A stretch of 64,000 nt of DNA from CAIKMD01 sp963740675 (GCA_963740675.1 CAVUFS010000007.1:124001-188000), one strand, 5' to 3'. Positions 46,764 to 55,483 are shown, counted from the stretch's first letter. Notes: a model not told the origin generated them from the letters alone. Numbers and translations are program-made.

Positions 46764-48361
46764 CCCGCGATCTCCAGGACGCCGCAATCGGCAAGCTCTG
46801 CAAGAAAGGCCGATGCCTCCTGGCTTGCGGGTTGCTCGGTCCATTCGTCGAGCGTTGCGAGAAGCGTAAAGACCGGCGCTGGAACATCAAAGATCAGCGG
46901 CTCGGTATTCCCGGCTGGCTTCGCGACAATGAGTGGCGTGTCTTTCCGCGTCGGTGGCGCCACGGAATCCATTTCGAGAATCGCGCGAATGTCATGCGCA
47001 CAGCGCAAAAGCACGACGCCTTGTGCGCGGCGCATCTGCTTCACATCCGCGTCGCCCCTCGGCGCGGGATGCATATCGCAAGGCCGCCGGTCTCCTTGAT
47101 GGTTGGCGCACACGGTGGCGAGCGCCAATTCCAGCGCAGCAAGATCCGGCAGATAGGCAAGCGGAAGAGCGCTGCGCCGCCCGCGCGCTGATAGGAAATC
47201 GCAAAATTGCCGTGCGTTCTCTATCCGGCCAATGGTGGAAGGCGGACAGACCTCGGCAAATGTTCGCAACAGCGCCGTGCGCGTGTCGCCGAGCCGGTCA
47301 AACGTCCGTGGCAGGATCCCCGCAATCTTCTCAATTCTTTTCTCATGGGAGAAACGAGCTTCCAGAGCGAGCTGTGCGGGATTCATCCCTTGCAGCGGCG
47401 GCGGCAAAGAATGAGGGACCTTCGCCTCTGAAATTGCCGCACCGCTCGTCAAATAATCGCACAACGCGATCTGCCGCTGCAAAAGCGTCGCCTGCGGCAA
47501 GCGCTTTGCGCGTGCGGCCCTTCCTAGCGCGCCAATGGCCGCGCGAAGACGCGTCAGGTCCTCGAGAATTTCGCTCATGTATTCAAGGCGGTCGTCGCGC
47601 TCGACGACGATCGTCTCCGGAAGATGTCGGTCGAGCGCATAATCGAGAAGCGCCATCGCCCCGTCGGGGACAGGATGAGAGTGAGAGTCCGCAAGGAATG
47701 GGCGCTCCAGCCCTGGTTCGGCAACAGCGATGCCGCCCGCCAGATGAATTTCCTTGACCGTCCCGCGCGGCAGCGCATCAAGGAAGGCCCGTGCGTCGAG
47801 TCCGTGATTCTCCGCGTTCAGATGAAGATTCTCGATATCGAGCAAAATGCCCGCGCCGGTCTCGCGGCAGATGAGCGTGAGGAATTCGGCTTCCGACATG
47901 GTCGAATCCGGCCAGTCGAAGACATAAGCGATGTTTTCGAGAAGGAATGGAACCGGAATGCGGGACTGCACCGTGCGCACCTTCGCGATGATCGCCTCGG
48001 CGACGGCGTCGGTCCTCGGCAACGGCAACAGGTTTGCCAAGTCGCGTCCCGGGACACGGGTAAAGGCAAGGTGCTCGCTGTAAGCCGGAGCCTTCAAGCG
48101 ATCGAGAACGAGTGCGACTTGATCGAGGTACGCCAAGTCGAGTGGCCCATCTGTACCGATCGACAGCCCGATCCCATGCGCCGTCACTGGTATTTCGCCG
48201 ACGAGATCGTAGATCTCATCGCACTGCGCCGCCCCGCCATAGAGGCAGTGATCGATCGTGATCTCGAGCACGTCAAAGCGACGCAAATTCGCGCGTATCC
48301 ACGCGCCGATGCCGCCGCGATAGCCGATCCCAATCAATGGCCGCGTCGAAGATGGGGCCAT
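46760..48361 (-). CDS. MNIO (DUF692/HvfB-like) enzyme fused to a DUF2063 (HvfC-like) partner
   Basis: 533 residues. Residues 1-280 are a DUF692 barrel: IGIGYRGGI, AHGIGLSIG, YSEHLAF, LLENIAY, ILLDIENLHLNAENHG, EIHLAGG and DSHSHPVPD supply the His, Glu, Asp and Asn ligands of a multinuclear non-haem iron oxidase. Residues from about 330 (HEKRIEKIAGILPRTFDRLG, CDFLSARG, LAYLPDLAALELAL) match the DUF2063/HvfC partner. The end (FDVPAPVFTLLATLDEW) resembles its winged helix. MNIOs modify Cys or other residues of a precursor bound by the partner. The two are usually separate proteins; here they form one chain. Confidence 0.88.
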   Translation of the reverse strand: MAPSSTRPLIGIGYRGGIGAWIRANLRRFDVLEITIDHCLYGGAAQCDEIYDLVGEIPVTAHGIGLSIGTDGPLDLAYLDQVALVLDRLKAPAYSEHLAFTRVPGRDLANLLPLPRTDAVAEAIIAKVRTVQSRIPVPFLLENIAYVFDWPDSTMSEAEFLTLICRETGAGILLDIENLHLNAENHGLDARAFLDALPRGTVKEIHLAGGIAVAEPGLERPFLADSHSHPVPDGAMALLDYALDRHLPETIVVERDDRLEYMSEILEDLTRLRAAIGALGRAARAKRLPQATLLQRQIALCDYLTSGAAISEAKVPHSLPPPLQGMNPAQLALEARFSHEKRIEKIAGILPRTFDRLGDTRTALLRTFAEVCPPSTIGRIENARQFCDFLSARGRRSALPLAYLPDLAALELALATVCANHQGDRRPCDMHPAPRGDADVKQMRRAQGVVLLRCAHDIRAILEMDSVAPPTRKDTPLIVAKPAGNTEPLIFDVPAPVFTLLATLDEWTEQPASQEASAFLAELADCGVLEIAG

Positions 48362-48443
48362 CCACTACTCCGTCTTGCCACCCATCGAAACGCGTTGGCA
48401 AAGCCTCGCAACGCGACACCGCCCAAGGAACGCGGCGATAAGC

Positions 48444-49304
48444 CTAGTGATCGCGCGCCGCGCTAATCCTCAAAGTCTGCAAACTCGTCGGTTGTCCCGC
48501 GAGAAACGCCGCCGCGATCTGGCCGAGCAGCTCATAGGCTTCGTAAAGGTCGGGACCATGCAAAGTATGGCCCGCCGACGGTCTGCATTTGCCAGCTGGA
48601 TTTTCGTAATCGTGCAACGGATAGACGATCCGCCGTCCCTTTCCGCTGGCGATCCAGCGATTGGCGACATCGATCAAGTCTTCCATCGTTTCCTTGAAGA
48701 ATGGATCGGCACTGACAACGACCGCTTGCATATTCGCCGCCTCGATCGCCGCAAAAGCGGGCGCGTAAGTCGCGGCGCTGTTTACCGATCCCATGCCCGG
48801 GCTGGCACCGGCACTGATGACCGGCCCGCGCCCAGCCGCAACCCAAGCACCCATCTCCGCTGGCGCCATGAAGGAGTTTGGGTTCGAAAGCAGGCAGATC
48901 CTGTCTTCCTGAATACCCAGCCCTCTCAGATGAGCAACGCGATGCGGATTGTGCGCAAAAGTCTCGAGGCTCACACCGCCGCGGAAGTAGCCCTGTCCCA
49001 CGCTTGGGAAAGCGCCGGGCGTACCGCCGATCAGAGAAATAAATGGAAGCGTCGCGCCGGTGGCTTTTGCGGCCTCCTGAGCAACCACCAACCCGCCCGC
49101 GGTCACGATCAGGCCAACATGCACATCATTGTTCAGCGCATGCAGGCCTTTGTGCAGCGATTGGGGGTGATACCCGCAATTGTCTTTGATCGTCACATAG
49201 ATTTCGGGACGGCAAAGCCCGCTGTGAAAAGCATCGGCCAGTTTGGTGCCGCTGAACGAGATGCTCGACAGAACGCCGACCCCCTGCGTGGGCAAGGTTG
49301 ACAC
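48444..49304 (-). CDS. Soluble type I periplasmic-binding-fold protein, TrpX-like, no signal peptide
   Basis: 286 residues from a GTG at 49304 with AAGGAG upstream. The chain begins directly in the fold (GVGVLSSISFSGTKLADAFH). It carries VVVSADPFFKETMEDLIDVA, YPLHDYENPAGK, LHGPDLYEAYELLGQIAAAF and LAGQP, which parallel VVSADPFF and GPNLARAY in the exported protein at 43.8 kb. Without a signal peptide it should be cytoplasmic. It lies between the precursor-like gene (33 bases) and the MNIO gene (82 bases), so it is probably part of the peptide pathway. The function is unknown. Confidence 0.65.
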   Translation of the reverse strand: MSTLPTQGVGVLSSISFSGTKLADAFHSGLCRPEIYVTIKDNCGYHPQSLHKGLHALNNDVHVGLIVTAGGLVVAQEAAKATGATLPFISLIGGTPGAFPSVGQGYFRGGVSLETFAHNPHRVAHLRGLGIQEDRICLLSNPNSFMAPAEMGAWVAAGRGPVISAGASPGMGSVNSAATYAPAFAAIEAANMQAVVVSADPFFKETMEDLIDVANRWIASGKGRRIVYPLHDYENPAGKCRPSAGHTLHGPDLYEAYELLGQIAAAFLAGQPTSLQTLRISAARDH

Positions 49305-49337
49305 GGGGCTTCTCCTTTCTTGAGGCAAGCTGGCCAC

Positions 49338-49655
49338 TTAGGAACTGCAGCCGCAGCCACAGCCGCAGGAATGACTATCCTTGTTCTTCCAGCGGGGATG
49401 GTTGCGATTGGGATACAGCCGCCAACCCAAAAGAAATTGCGGACCGTTCTTGTCGTTCTTTTTCACTGTCCGCATCGCCTTCTCGATGAGCAGGGCCAGA
49501 TCGCGATTCTCGGCGTAGCCGCCTTTATCGGTCGCATCGACGTGTTTGGCGTCGGTTTGCACGCCGGGCAGTGCCACGCGGCCCTTGCCGGTCGCGGTCC
49601 GGCGCGCGCCCTGCTTCAGCTTCGCGCGTGTCACCTTCGGATAAATTTCAGGCAT
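49338..49655 (-). CDS. Candidate RiPP precursor peptide with a C-terminal Cys-Gly core
   Basis: 105 residues with a strong AAGGAGGGG ribosome binding site. The first 90 residues are basic, hydrophilic and free of Cys (MPEIYPKVTRAKLKQGARRT and so on). The last 12 are DSHSCGCGCGCSS, with four Cys alternating with Gly. No signal peptide is seen. A Cys-free leader and a Cys-rich end beside an MNIO gene is what a RiPP precursor should look like. Exported bufferin precursors, the usual substrates of HvfB/HvfC, differ by having a signal peptide. A metal-binding small protein that is not modified remains possible. Confidence 0.72.
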   Translation of the reverse strand: MPEIYPKVTRAKLKQGARRTATGKGRVALPGVQTDAKHVDATDKGGYAENRDLALLIEKAMRTVKKNDKNGPQFLLGWRLYPNRNHPRWKNKDSHSCGCGCGCSS

Positions 49656-49694
49656 TTGAACCCCTCCTTGATTTAACGTTAGATCGCGTTCGTC

Positions 49695-50609
49695 CTATGC
49701 GAATGCTCGCGAAGGAACGCGCGTTCTGGCCAGCATGGCCTTCCACTCAGCCTCGAGATCGGTCAAAGACCGACCATAAACTTCGCGCCACCGATGAGCA
49801 GAACCTGCGTCAAGCTCTCCCACACGGAGCGGCGTGCGCATGTAGAGACGGCGAAAGAGTGCGAGCGAATAGGCATCGATCAGGAACTGGACGAAGGAAC
49901 CCGCAAGACAATAAAGCGTCGCTTGTCCGTCCTTGTCCTCGCCGCAAAAGCGGCCGCCGATTTCGAGCGTCAGCGGATTGGGGGTTGGGATCGCGTCGAG
50001 CGATGCAACGTGGAACGCGTCAAACGCGGCCGTGTCCCCAGCAGCGAAAGCCGGGAGCACACTGCAGAGCTGGTTGCACGCGGCCTCGTGAAGCGGTTGC
50101 GAAAAATTGGGGAAGGCAGGATTTCGTCCCAGCAGCGCCTGGAGATAAATCGCTAGTCCTTCGGCGAGAAGCCGATTACCGCTCGGGAAAAAAACATGCG
50201 CCAATTCGTGGACGATCGCGGCTCGACCCGTGACGACGCGACGCGCCGGAAATTCGATCGTCCCGCTTCGGCCCTCCCAAGCTGGCACAAGCGCGCGTGA
50301 AATACGAAATTCTGAAGAGACCAGAACACGAAGGTTTCGCGGCACCGTCGCGTCCCATTCCTGCCGGAGCGACCAGGCACGGAGGCTTTTCGCCGCGTTC
50401 TCGAAATCCGCAATAAATTGCTGCCGTTCTAAGGCCGATAAAGATTGCGCCGGTCCGTCGCCAAAGCGGAAGTCTGTCGCAATCCGCTCATCAGATTTGA
50501 TTGCAGCGGCCGATGACAGGGAGGTGTCACAATCGATACTTGAGACGCTCGCATTCGCATGCGCATCTTGCCGAGAAAGCGGATAAAGCCACTGCAAACG
50601 CATCCGCAC
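49695..50609 (-). CDS. HExxH (gluzincin-type) metallopeptidase-like protein
   Basis: 304 residues; the start at 50609 is the first in-frame option and is uncertain. The motif VHELAHVFFPSGNRLLAEGL gives His-Glu-x-x-His and a Glu 14 residues later, as in peptidase-MA-like zinc enzymes. No clear signal peptide was found. The gene is 39 bases before the precursor-like gene on the same strand. A role in leader removal is attractive but rests on position alone. Six Cys in the C-terminal half may form disulfides if the protein is exported. Confidence 0.6.
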   Translation of the reverse strand: MRMRLQWLYPLSRQDAHANASVSSIDCDTSLSSAAAIKSDERIATDFRFGDGPAQSLSALERQQFIADFENAAKSLRAWSLRQEWDATVPRNLRVLVSSEFRISRALVPAWEGRSGTIEFPARRVVTGRAAIVHELAHVFFPSGNRLLAEGLAIYLQALLGRNPAFPNFSQPLHEAACNQLCSVLPAFAAGDTAAFDAFHVASLDAIPTPNPLTLEIGGRFCGEDKDGQATLYCLAGSFVQFLIDAYSLALFRRLYMRTPLRVGELDAGSAHRWREVYGRSLTDLEAEWKAMLARTRVPSRAFA

Positions 50610-50818
50610 GACGGGCCCCGCTGACTAAAAAAAGTACAAACCGCTCCGTGACCGCAATCTCCGGTCTCGACGGAGTTCACGATGCCGCAGCCCGAAGATG
50701 ATTTGCAAGGTTACTATACCTTTTTGCCTATCGGGCATCCCGACACTCATTCACTTCGATGATGCAGACCGACCGGAATGACGGCCATCCACTTCTATTT
50801 GAATGAGCAACACTACAT

Positions 50819-51514
50819 TCAAAAATAGTTTGCCATCGAGGTAAGCGTGTCGCGCTGGAGAACGCTGATCCAACGCTCATCGACGCTTACGATACCGCGA
50901 CGCTGCCAATCGCGCAGACAACGATTAACATTCTCGCGGCTGGCATTGATCATGCTGGCAAGCTCGCTTTGCGATAACGATAGTTTCGCAGCGGTACCGC
51001 TTGGCAACGCGCGGGCTCGATCGAGCAACACCTTTGCAAGGCGCGCAGGCAGTTCATAAAAAGCGATTTCCGCCATCCGCTCATCGGATTTGCGCAGCCG
51101 CGCGCACATGAGTTCTAAAAGCTTAAGGCAGGTATGCGGCCGATTCTCGAGAAACGCCACCACATCCCGGCGCTCGAGCACCGCGACCGTACAATTAGTC
51201 AGAGCCGTGGCGTCGGCCGATCGCTCCTTGCCGTCGAGCAAGGCAACTTCGCCGAGAAGTTCGCCAGCACCGATATCGGCAAGGATCACCACTTTGCCTT
51301 TTGGCCCTGGCAATGACACGCGGACAGAGCCCTTGAGGATCATCAGCATGCTTTGACCCGGGGCGCCGACATGAAAGATCGGGTCTCGCGACTTGAACGT
51401 TCGTTGCCGCATCCGCGCCACCAGACTATGACGCTCTTCCTCGCCCAAAGCCTGAAACAGAAGGCTCTTACCCAAGAGCCGGGCAATCTCTTGCGATGCT
51501 ACTTCGTTGGGCAC
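50819..51514 (-). CDS. CRP/FNR-family regulator, cAMP-responsive type
   Basis: 231 residues. The cyclic nucleotide pocket LLGEVALLDGKERSADA matches the CRP phosphate-binding pattern (Gly-Glu, then Arg-Ser-Ala). The HTH SQSELASMINASRENVNRCL keeps the Arg, Glu and Arg that E. coli CRP uses to read TGTGA. There is no FNR-type Cys cluster. It is the last gene of a four-gene operon, 13 bases after the cyclase gene. Sites matching TGTGR-N6-TCACA lie before several exported-protein genes 4-8 kb away, which I infer are its targets. Confidence 0.9.
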   Translation of the reverse strand: MPNEVASQEIARLLGKSLLFQALGEEERHSLVARMRQRTFKSRDPIFHVGAPGQSMLMILKGSVRVSLPGPKGKVVILADIGAGELLGEVALLDGKERSADATALTNCTVAVLERRDVVAFLENRPHTCLKLLELMCARLRKSDERMAEIAFYELPARLAKVLLDRARALPSGTAAKLSLSQSELASMINASRENVNRCLRDWQRRGIVSVDERWISVLQRDTLTSMANYF

Positions 51515-51527
51515 GGCACGGCGCCTC

Positions 51528-52640
51528 TCATTGAACGGCCGTCAAGTTAAAGGCTTTCACTGGTCGATTGAAGCCTTTCAAGGCGAGCTCCCCGATATGC
51601 TCAACGGTGGCAACGTCTTCGACGGCGGCATACACCTTGGCATCGATCAAGATTTGACGGTCGCTCGCCTCGGCGCAAAGACGCGCGGCGAGATTGACGA
51701 CCGTCCCCACCGCGGCATAGTCGAAACGACGCTCGAACCCAATCTGGCCCAGCGTGGCATAGCCATGCGCGATTCCGATCGCGAAACCCAGATTGTAATC
51801 GTGCATGCGCCACGTACGAACCAGCGTCGCAACTTCATCGCGCATCTCGACCCCCATTCGCGCGGCACGCTCGCACGGGTCCGGGCAAGGGAGCGGGTCG
51901 TTAAACCATACCATCAGCCCGTCGCCGGTAAAGCGCTCGACGGTCCCAGCGAACTTGTCGATGAGCGCCCCGAGACGCGAATGATACGCGTGCAATACGG
52001 CCATAACGTCCTCGGGCTCGGCCGTCTCAGAAAAAGCGGTAAAGCCGCGAAGATCGCAAATCACGACTGTGATCTCGCGCCGGTGGCTCTCGAGAATACG
52101 TTCGCTGCCACTCGAGACGATCATCTCCGCAATTTGCGGAGAAAGGAAGCGCTTGAGCCGCCCCACGCGCTCCAGCTCGCCAACCTGCTCGGCGACACGT
52201 TCCTCGAGAACGCGGTTCCATGACGCAAGATCGGCCGCCTGCGCCGCAACGCGATCATGCAGATCTTTCAGACGCAGCATCGAACTGACGCGCGCAACCA
52301 GCGCGGTCTGATCGAGCGGTTTGGTCAGATATTCATCGGCACCGGCTTCGAGACCACGAACCACATCGGTGCTATCCGCACGAGCGGTGACGAGAATAAT
52401 GGTCGTGAATGGCAGTGTGGTATCTGATTTGAGACGCCGGCAAACCTCGATGCCATCGAGCTTCGGCATCATCACATCGAGCAGGATGAGATCGGGCTGT
52501 TTTTCTTTTGCAATCGCCAGCGCCTCTTCGCCGTCGGCTGCCTCGAGCAAGTCATAGCCCTGCGTGGCCAACCGCGTCCGAATGATATCGCGATTGTCCT
52601 CGTTGTCGTCGACAATCAGTATTCGCGCCGGCTCATGCAC
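51528..52640 (-). CDS. Response regulator fused to a class III nucleotidyl cyclase
   Basis: 370 residues. The N-terminal receiver has ILIVDDNEDNRDIIRTRL and the phospho-Asp in LILLDVMMPKLDG, with the Lys in YLTKPLDQ. A coiled-coil linker (EERVAEQVGELERVGRLKRF) leads to a class III catalytic domain: metal Asp in VVICDLRGFTAF and FTGDGLMVWF, and FDYAAVGTVVNLAARL with the conserved Asn and Arg. The DYxxxG pattern suits ATP. It would turn phosphorylation by the kinase into cAMP, feeding the CRP protein encoded next. Confidence 0.9.
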   Translation of the reverse strand: MHEPARILIVDDNEDNRDIIRTRLATQGYDLLEAADGEEALAIAKEKQPDLILLDVMMPKLDGIEVCRRLKSDTTLPFTTIILVTARADSTDVVRGLEAGADEYLTKPLDQTALVARVSSMLRLKDLHDRVAAQAADLASWNRVLEERVAEQVGELERVGRLKRFLSPQIAEMIVSSGSERILESHRREITVVICDLRGFTAFSETAEPEDVMAVLHAYHSRLGALIDKFAGTVERFTGDGLMVWFNDPLPCPDPCERAARMGVEMRDEVATLVRTWRMHDYNLGFAIGIAHGYATLGQIGFERRFDYAAVGTVVNLAARLCAEASDRQILIDAKVYAAVEDVATVEHIGELALKGFNRPVKAFNLTAVQ

Positions 52641-52658
52641 AGCAATCGTCCGTGTTCT

Positions 52659-53021
52659 TCAGATATAGTGCCGAATCTTCGCAAGCAACTGGCGCGGGCT
52701 GTAGGGTTTTGCAACGTAGTCGTCGCACCCTGCTTGCCGCGCCTTCTCGTCATCGCCGCTCAAGGCATAAGACGTCACCATGATGATCGGGATGTCTTTG
52801 AGCGCGGGTTGTACCTTGATGCGGCGCGTCGCCTCGTAGCCATCGATAACCGGAAGTTGAATGTCCATGAGGATCAAATCCGGGTGACTCGCCTCGGCGG
52901 TCGCAACCGCTTGCTCTCCGTCCCTTGCTTCGATCATCTCAAAGCCACCGCTTGCCAAAAGATCGCGTAAGATCTGTCGATTGTCTTCATGGTCCTCAGC
53001 GACAAGTATACGCTTTTTCAT
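52659..53021 (-). CDS. Single-domain response regulator (CheY/DivK-like)
   Basis: 120 residues, receiver domain only: ILVAEDHEDNRQILRDLL, the phospho-Asp in LILMDIQLPVIDG, the Thr in IIMVTSYAL and the Lys in YVAKPYSPRQL. It starts inside the stop of the histidine kinase gene (ATGA) and is followed 18 bases later by the cyclase gene. It may act as a phosphate sink, or relay phosphate between the kinase and the cyclase. Confidence 0.93.
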   Translation of the reverse strand: MKKRILVAEDHEDNRQILRDLLASGGFEMIEARDGEQAVATAEASHPDLILMDIQLPVIDGYEATRRIKVQPALKDIPIIMVTSYALSGDDEKARQAGCDDYVAKPYSPRQLLAKIRHYI

Positions 53022-55483
53022 ACCCGCTCCGTCTGTGGCTGAACAGTGACCGGAAGGATGACCCGGAAGGTCGAGCCGCTCCCCAAGGTCAATTCGACGG
53101 AAATGCGGCCGCCATGCATTTCGATGATGCGCTTGGCAATCGCAAGCCCCAACCCAGTACCGCTTTTTGTTTTCGTCGCAGAATTATCGGCCTGGTGGAA
53201 TTCCTCGAAAATTCTCTCCTGCTCTTCGGGGGCAATGCCCGGCCCTGTGTCGCTCACGGCGATTTGGAAAGAGCCACCGGTTTCCGAAACCGCGACGGCG
53301 ACTTCGCCTTGATCGGTGAATTTGATCGCATTGCCGACGAGATTGAGGAGGACCTGGGCGATGCGCCTCTGATCGCCCTGCCCTGCAGGAAGCTGCGGTT
53401 GAATGTCTCGCTGAAGGACGAGTTGCTTCACAGCCGCCAGCGGCTCGACCGCGGCGAGCACGTTCTGCAGTACGTCTTCGAGCGAATAGCTCGCGACCGA
53501 CAGCGTCATCTGCCCTGCCTCGATCTTTGAGAGATCGAGGACGTCGTTGATCAGCCCCAAAAGATGACGACCATTGGTCTGAACGCGATCGAGGACGCTG
53601 CGCATCCTGTCCGGGACATCGCCATAGATACTGTCCATGACAAGTTCGGTATAGCCGAGAATGGCATTAAGCGGCGTGCGCAGTTCGTGACTCATATTCG
53701 CGAGAAATTGCGTTTTGTGCTGGCTGGCGATCTCGAGTTGATGGCTCTTCTCTTCGATTTCGCTAAATAGACGCGCATTCTGGATGGCGAGCACGGATTG
53801 ATCGGCGAAGGTCTTTAGAAGCTCCATGACAGCGGCCGGAAATGCGCCCGGCTGGCGGCGGTGAACAACCAGCGCGCCGACGACCTGATCGGGACGCAGC
53901 AGCGGCACGGCCAGGAGAGCCGAAAAGCCCGCTTTGATGCTCGCCTGTTGCAGCGCCGATGATGGCGTTTGACGCAGGTCGGCGATCTGGACGAATTCAC
54001 GCCGCTCGACGGAGGCACCGATTCCGGCCCCGTGGAGATCAGCGCTGGCGCCGCTGATCGCAGTTAGAAACGCGTCACTCATTCCATGCGTGGCGCGCAG
54101 CTCGAAGTGGTGGCTCGATTGATCGTAGACATAGATCGCGCCGGCTTCCGTCTGAGAGAGCAGCACGGCCTTTGCGACAATCGTCGACAATACCGCCGAG
54201 AGATCAAGAGTCGAATTGACCGCTTGGCTCACCTCGCCCAAGGCACGAAGCTCTTGCACGGACTGGGCGAGTTCGCGTGTTCGCACATCGACCTTCTTCT
54301 CGAGATCGTTATAGGAGTCCTGCAGCCGGCTGCCCATGTCATTGAACTGATCGGCAAGGGCTTCAAGCTCATCGCCCGTCTTGATGGAGATACGTTGGCT
54401 GAGGTCGCCGCGGCCAATCCGCGCCGCTCCTGCTTGTAAGATGCGGATCGGACCGACCATGCGATGAGCGAGTACGAAACCGATAATGCCGGCGAAGATC
54501 AACGCGCCCAACAGAAAGAGACTCGATCGTATGATCGGCGCGCGAAGCGGTTCGTACGCTTCGGCGATCGGCAATTCGACAAAAACCGTCCAGCCCATCG
54601 GCATGACCGGAGCATAGGCTGTGAGGATGGTCCGGCCCTGAAGATCCTTGGCGACTTGGGCGACTTCGTTTGCAGCGCCGGGGCTTTCCACTGCCTGGCG
54701 TGCCGCGCGGACTTGCGCGAAGCCGGACATGTCGATGTTGCGCAAGACAAGGCTGATATCCCGATGCGCAATTAGCCGCCCTTCGGTATCAATGACATAG
54801 GCATCGCCACCGTTACCGACCTTGATTTGCGAGACCAGGTCCCAAATCAGCTTGAGGTTGACCTCGGCGACGCTCACGCCGTTTCCGCGCCGGGTACCGG
54901 CCATCGCGAGCGTCATGTACGGCTCGGATTCGTGCCGAAAATAGATTGGCCCGTAATAGACCTTGTGGGCGAGTGCCCCCGTGAATTCCGGAGACTTGGA
55001 CATATCGCGATTGCTGCCGACGACATCGACCGCCAGACGGGACACATGCAGCTGTTCGTGTCCGTTCGGATCGAGAAGCGATAATTCGGTGATGGCCGGA
55101 ACTTGATGCAGCAAGCGCAACGCATCGAAGCGGCGCTGGTCGAGATCGCCTGGCGACCAGGGCAACTGGGTCGTCCAACCGACCTGATCCTCGATATCTT
55201 TGACGAATTGCGTGACCTTCGCCGCGGCATCCTGGGCTTGTCCGCGTTGGACACGCACCAATGCGTCCATGTTCTCCCGATAAGAGAACCAGATATCGAG
55301 CAAGCCGTTGATGAGCAGCGCACCGCACACGACGGCCACGATCAGAATGACGTATTTGCGAAATAAGGGACTGCGCAGGCGCGGCTTGTCGGCTCCGCCC
55401 GCAGGACGGTTGGCGCGCGCCGCCATATTCACCTGCTTGCCCCGTCGCTCGCCAAAAACAATCGCCATTGGATTGTCTGCCAT
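53018..55483 (-). CDS. Membrane sensor histidine kinase (Cache-HAMP-GAF-HisKA-HATPase)
   Basis: 821 residues from the ATG at 55483; an upstream in-frame start adds 24. TM1 is YVILIVAVVCGALLINGLLD. A periplasmic double-Cache-like domain follows (VIDTEGRLIAHRD), then TM2 (LFLLGALIFAGIIGFVLA), HAMP (GPIRILQAGAARIGRGDLSQ), a coiled coil and a GAF domain. The kinase core has FLANMSHELRTPLNAILGY with the phospho-His, then NLVGNAIKFTDQG, VSDTGPGIAPEEQE and GTGLGLAIAKRI. It heads the operon and likely senses an extracellular small molecule. Confidence 0.93.
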   Translation of the reverse strand: MADNPMAIVFGERRGKQVNMAARANRPAGGADKPRLRSPLFRKYVILIVAVVCGALLINGLLDIWFSYRENMDALVRVQRGQAQDAAAKVTQFVKDIEDQVGWTTQLPWSPGDLDQRRFDALRLLHQVPAITELSLLDPNGHEQLHVSRLAVDVVGSNRDMSKSPEFTGALAHKVYYGPIYFRHESEPYMTLAMAGTRRGNGVSVAEVNLKLIWDLVSQIKVGNGGDAYVIDTEGRLIAHRDISLVLRNIDMSGFAQVRAARQAVESPGAANEVAQVAKDLQGRTILTAYAPVMPMGWTVFVELPIAEAYEPLRAPIIRSSLFLLGALIFAGIIGFVLAHRMVGPIRILQAGAARIGRGDLSQRISIKTGDELEALADQFNDMGSRLQDSYNDLEKKVDVRTRELAQSVQELRALGEVSQAVNSTLDLSAVLSTIVAKAVLLSQTEAGAIYVYDQSSHHFELRATHGMSDAFLTAISGASADLHGAGIGASVERREFVQIADLRQTPSSALQQASIKAGFSALLAVPLLRPDQVVGALVVHRRQPGAFPAAVMELLKTFADQSVLAIQNARLFSEIEEKSHQLEIASQHKTQFLANMSHELRTPLNAILGYTELVMDSIYGDVPDRMRSVLDRVQTNGRHLLGLINDVLDLSKIEAGQMTLSVASYSLEDVLQNVLAAVEPLAAVKQLVLQRDIQPQLPAGQGDQRRIAQVLLNLVGNAIKFTDQGEVAVAVSETGGSFQIAVSDTGPGIAPEEQERIFEEFHQADNSATKTKSGTGLGLAIAKRIIEMHGGRISVELTLGSGSTFRVILPVTVQPQTERV

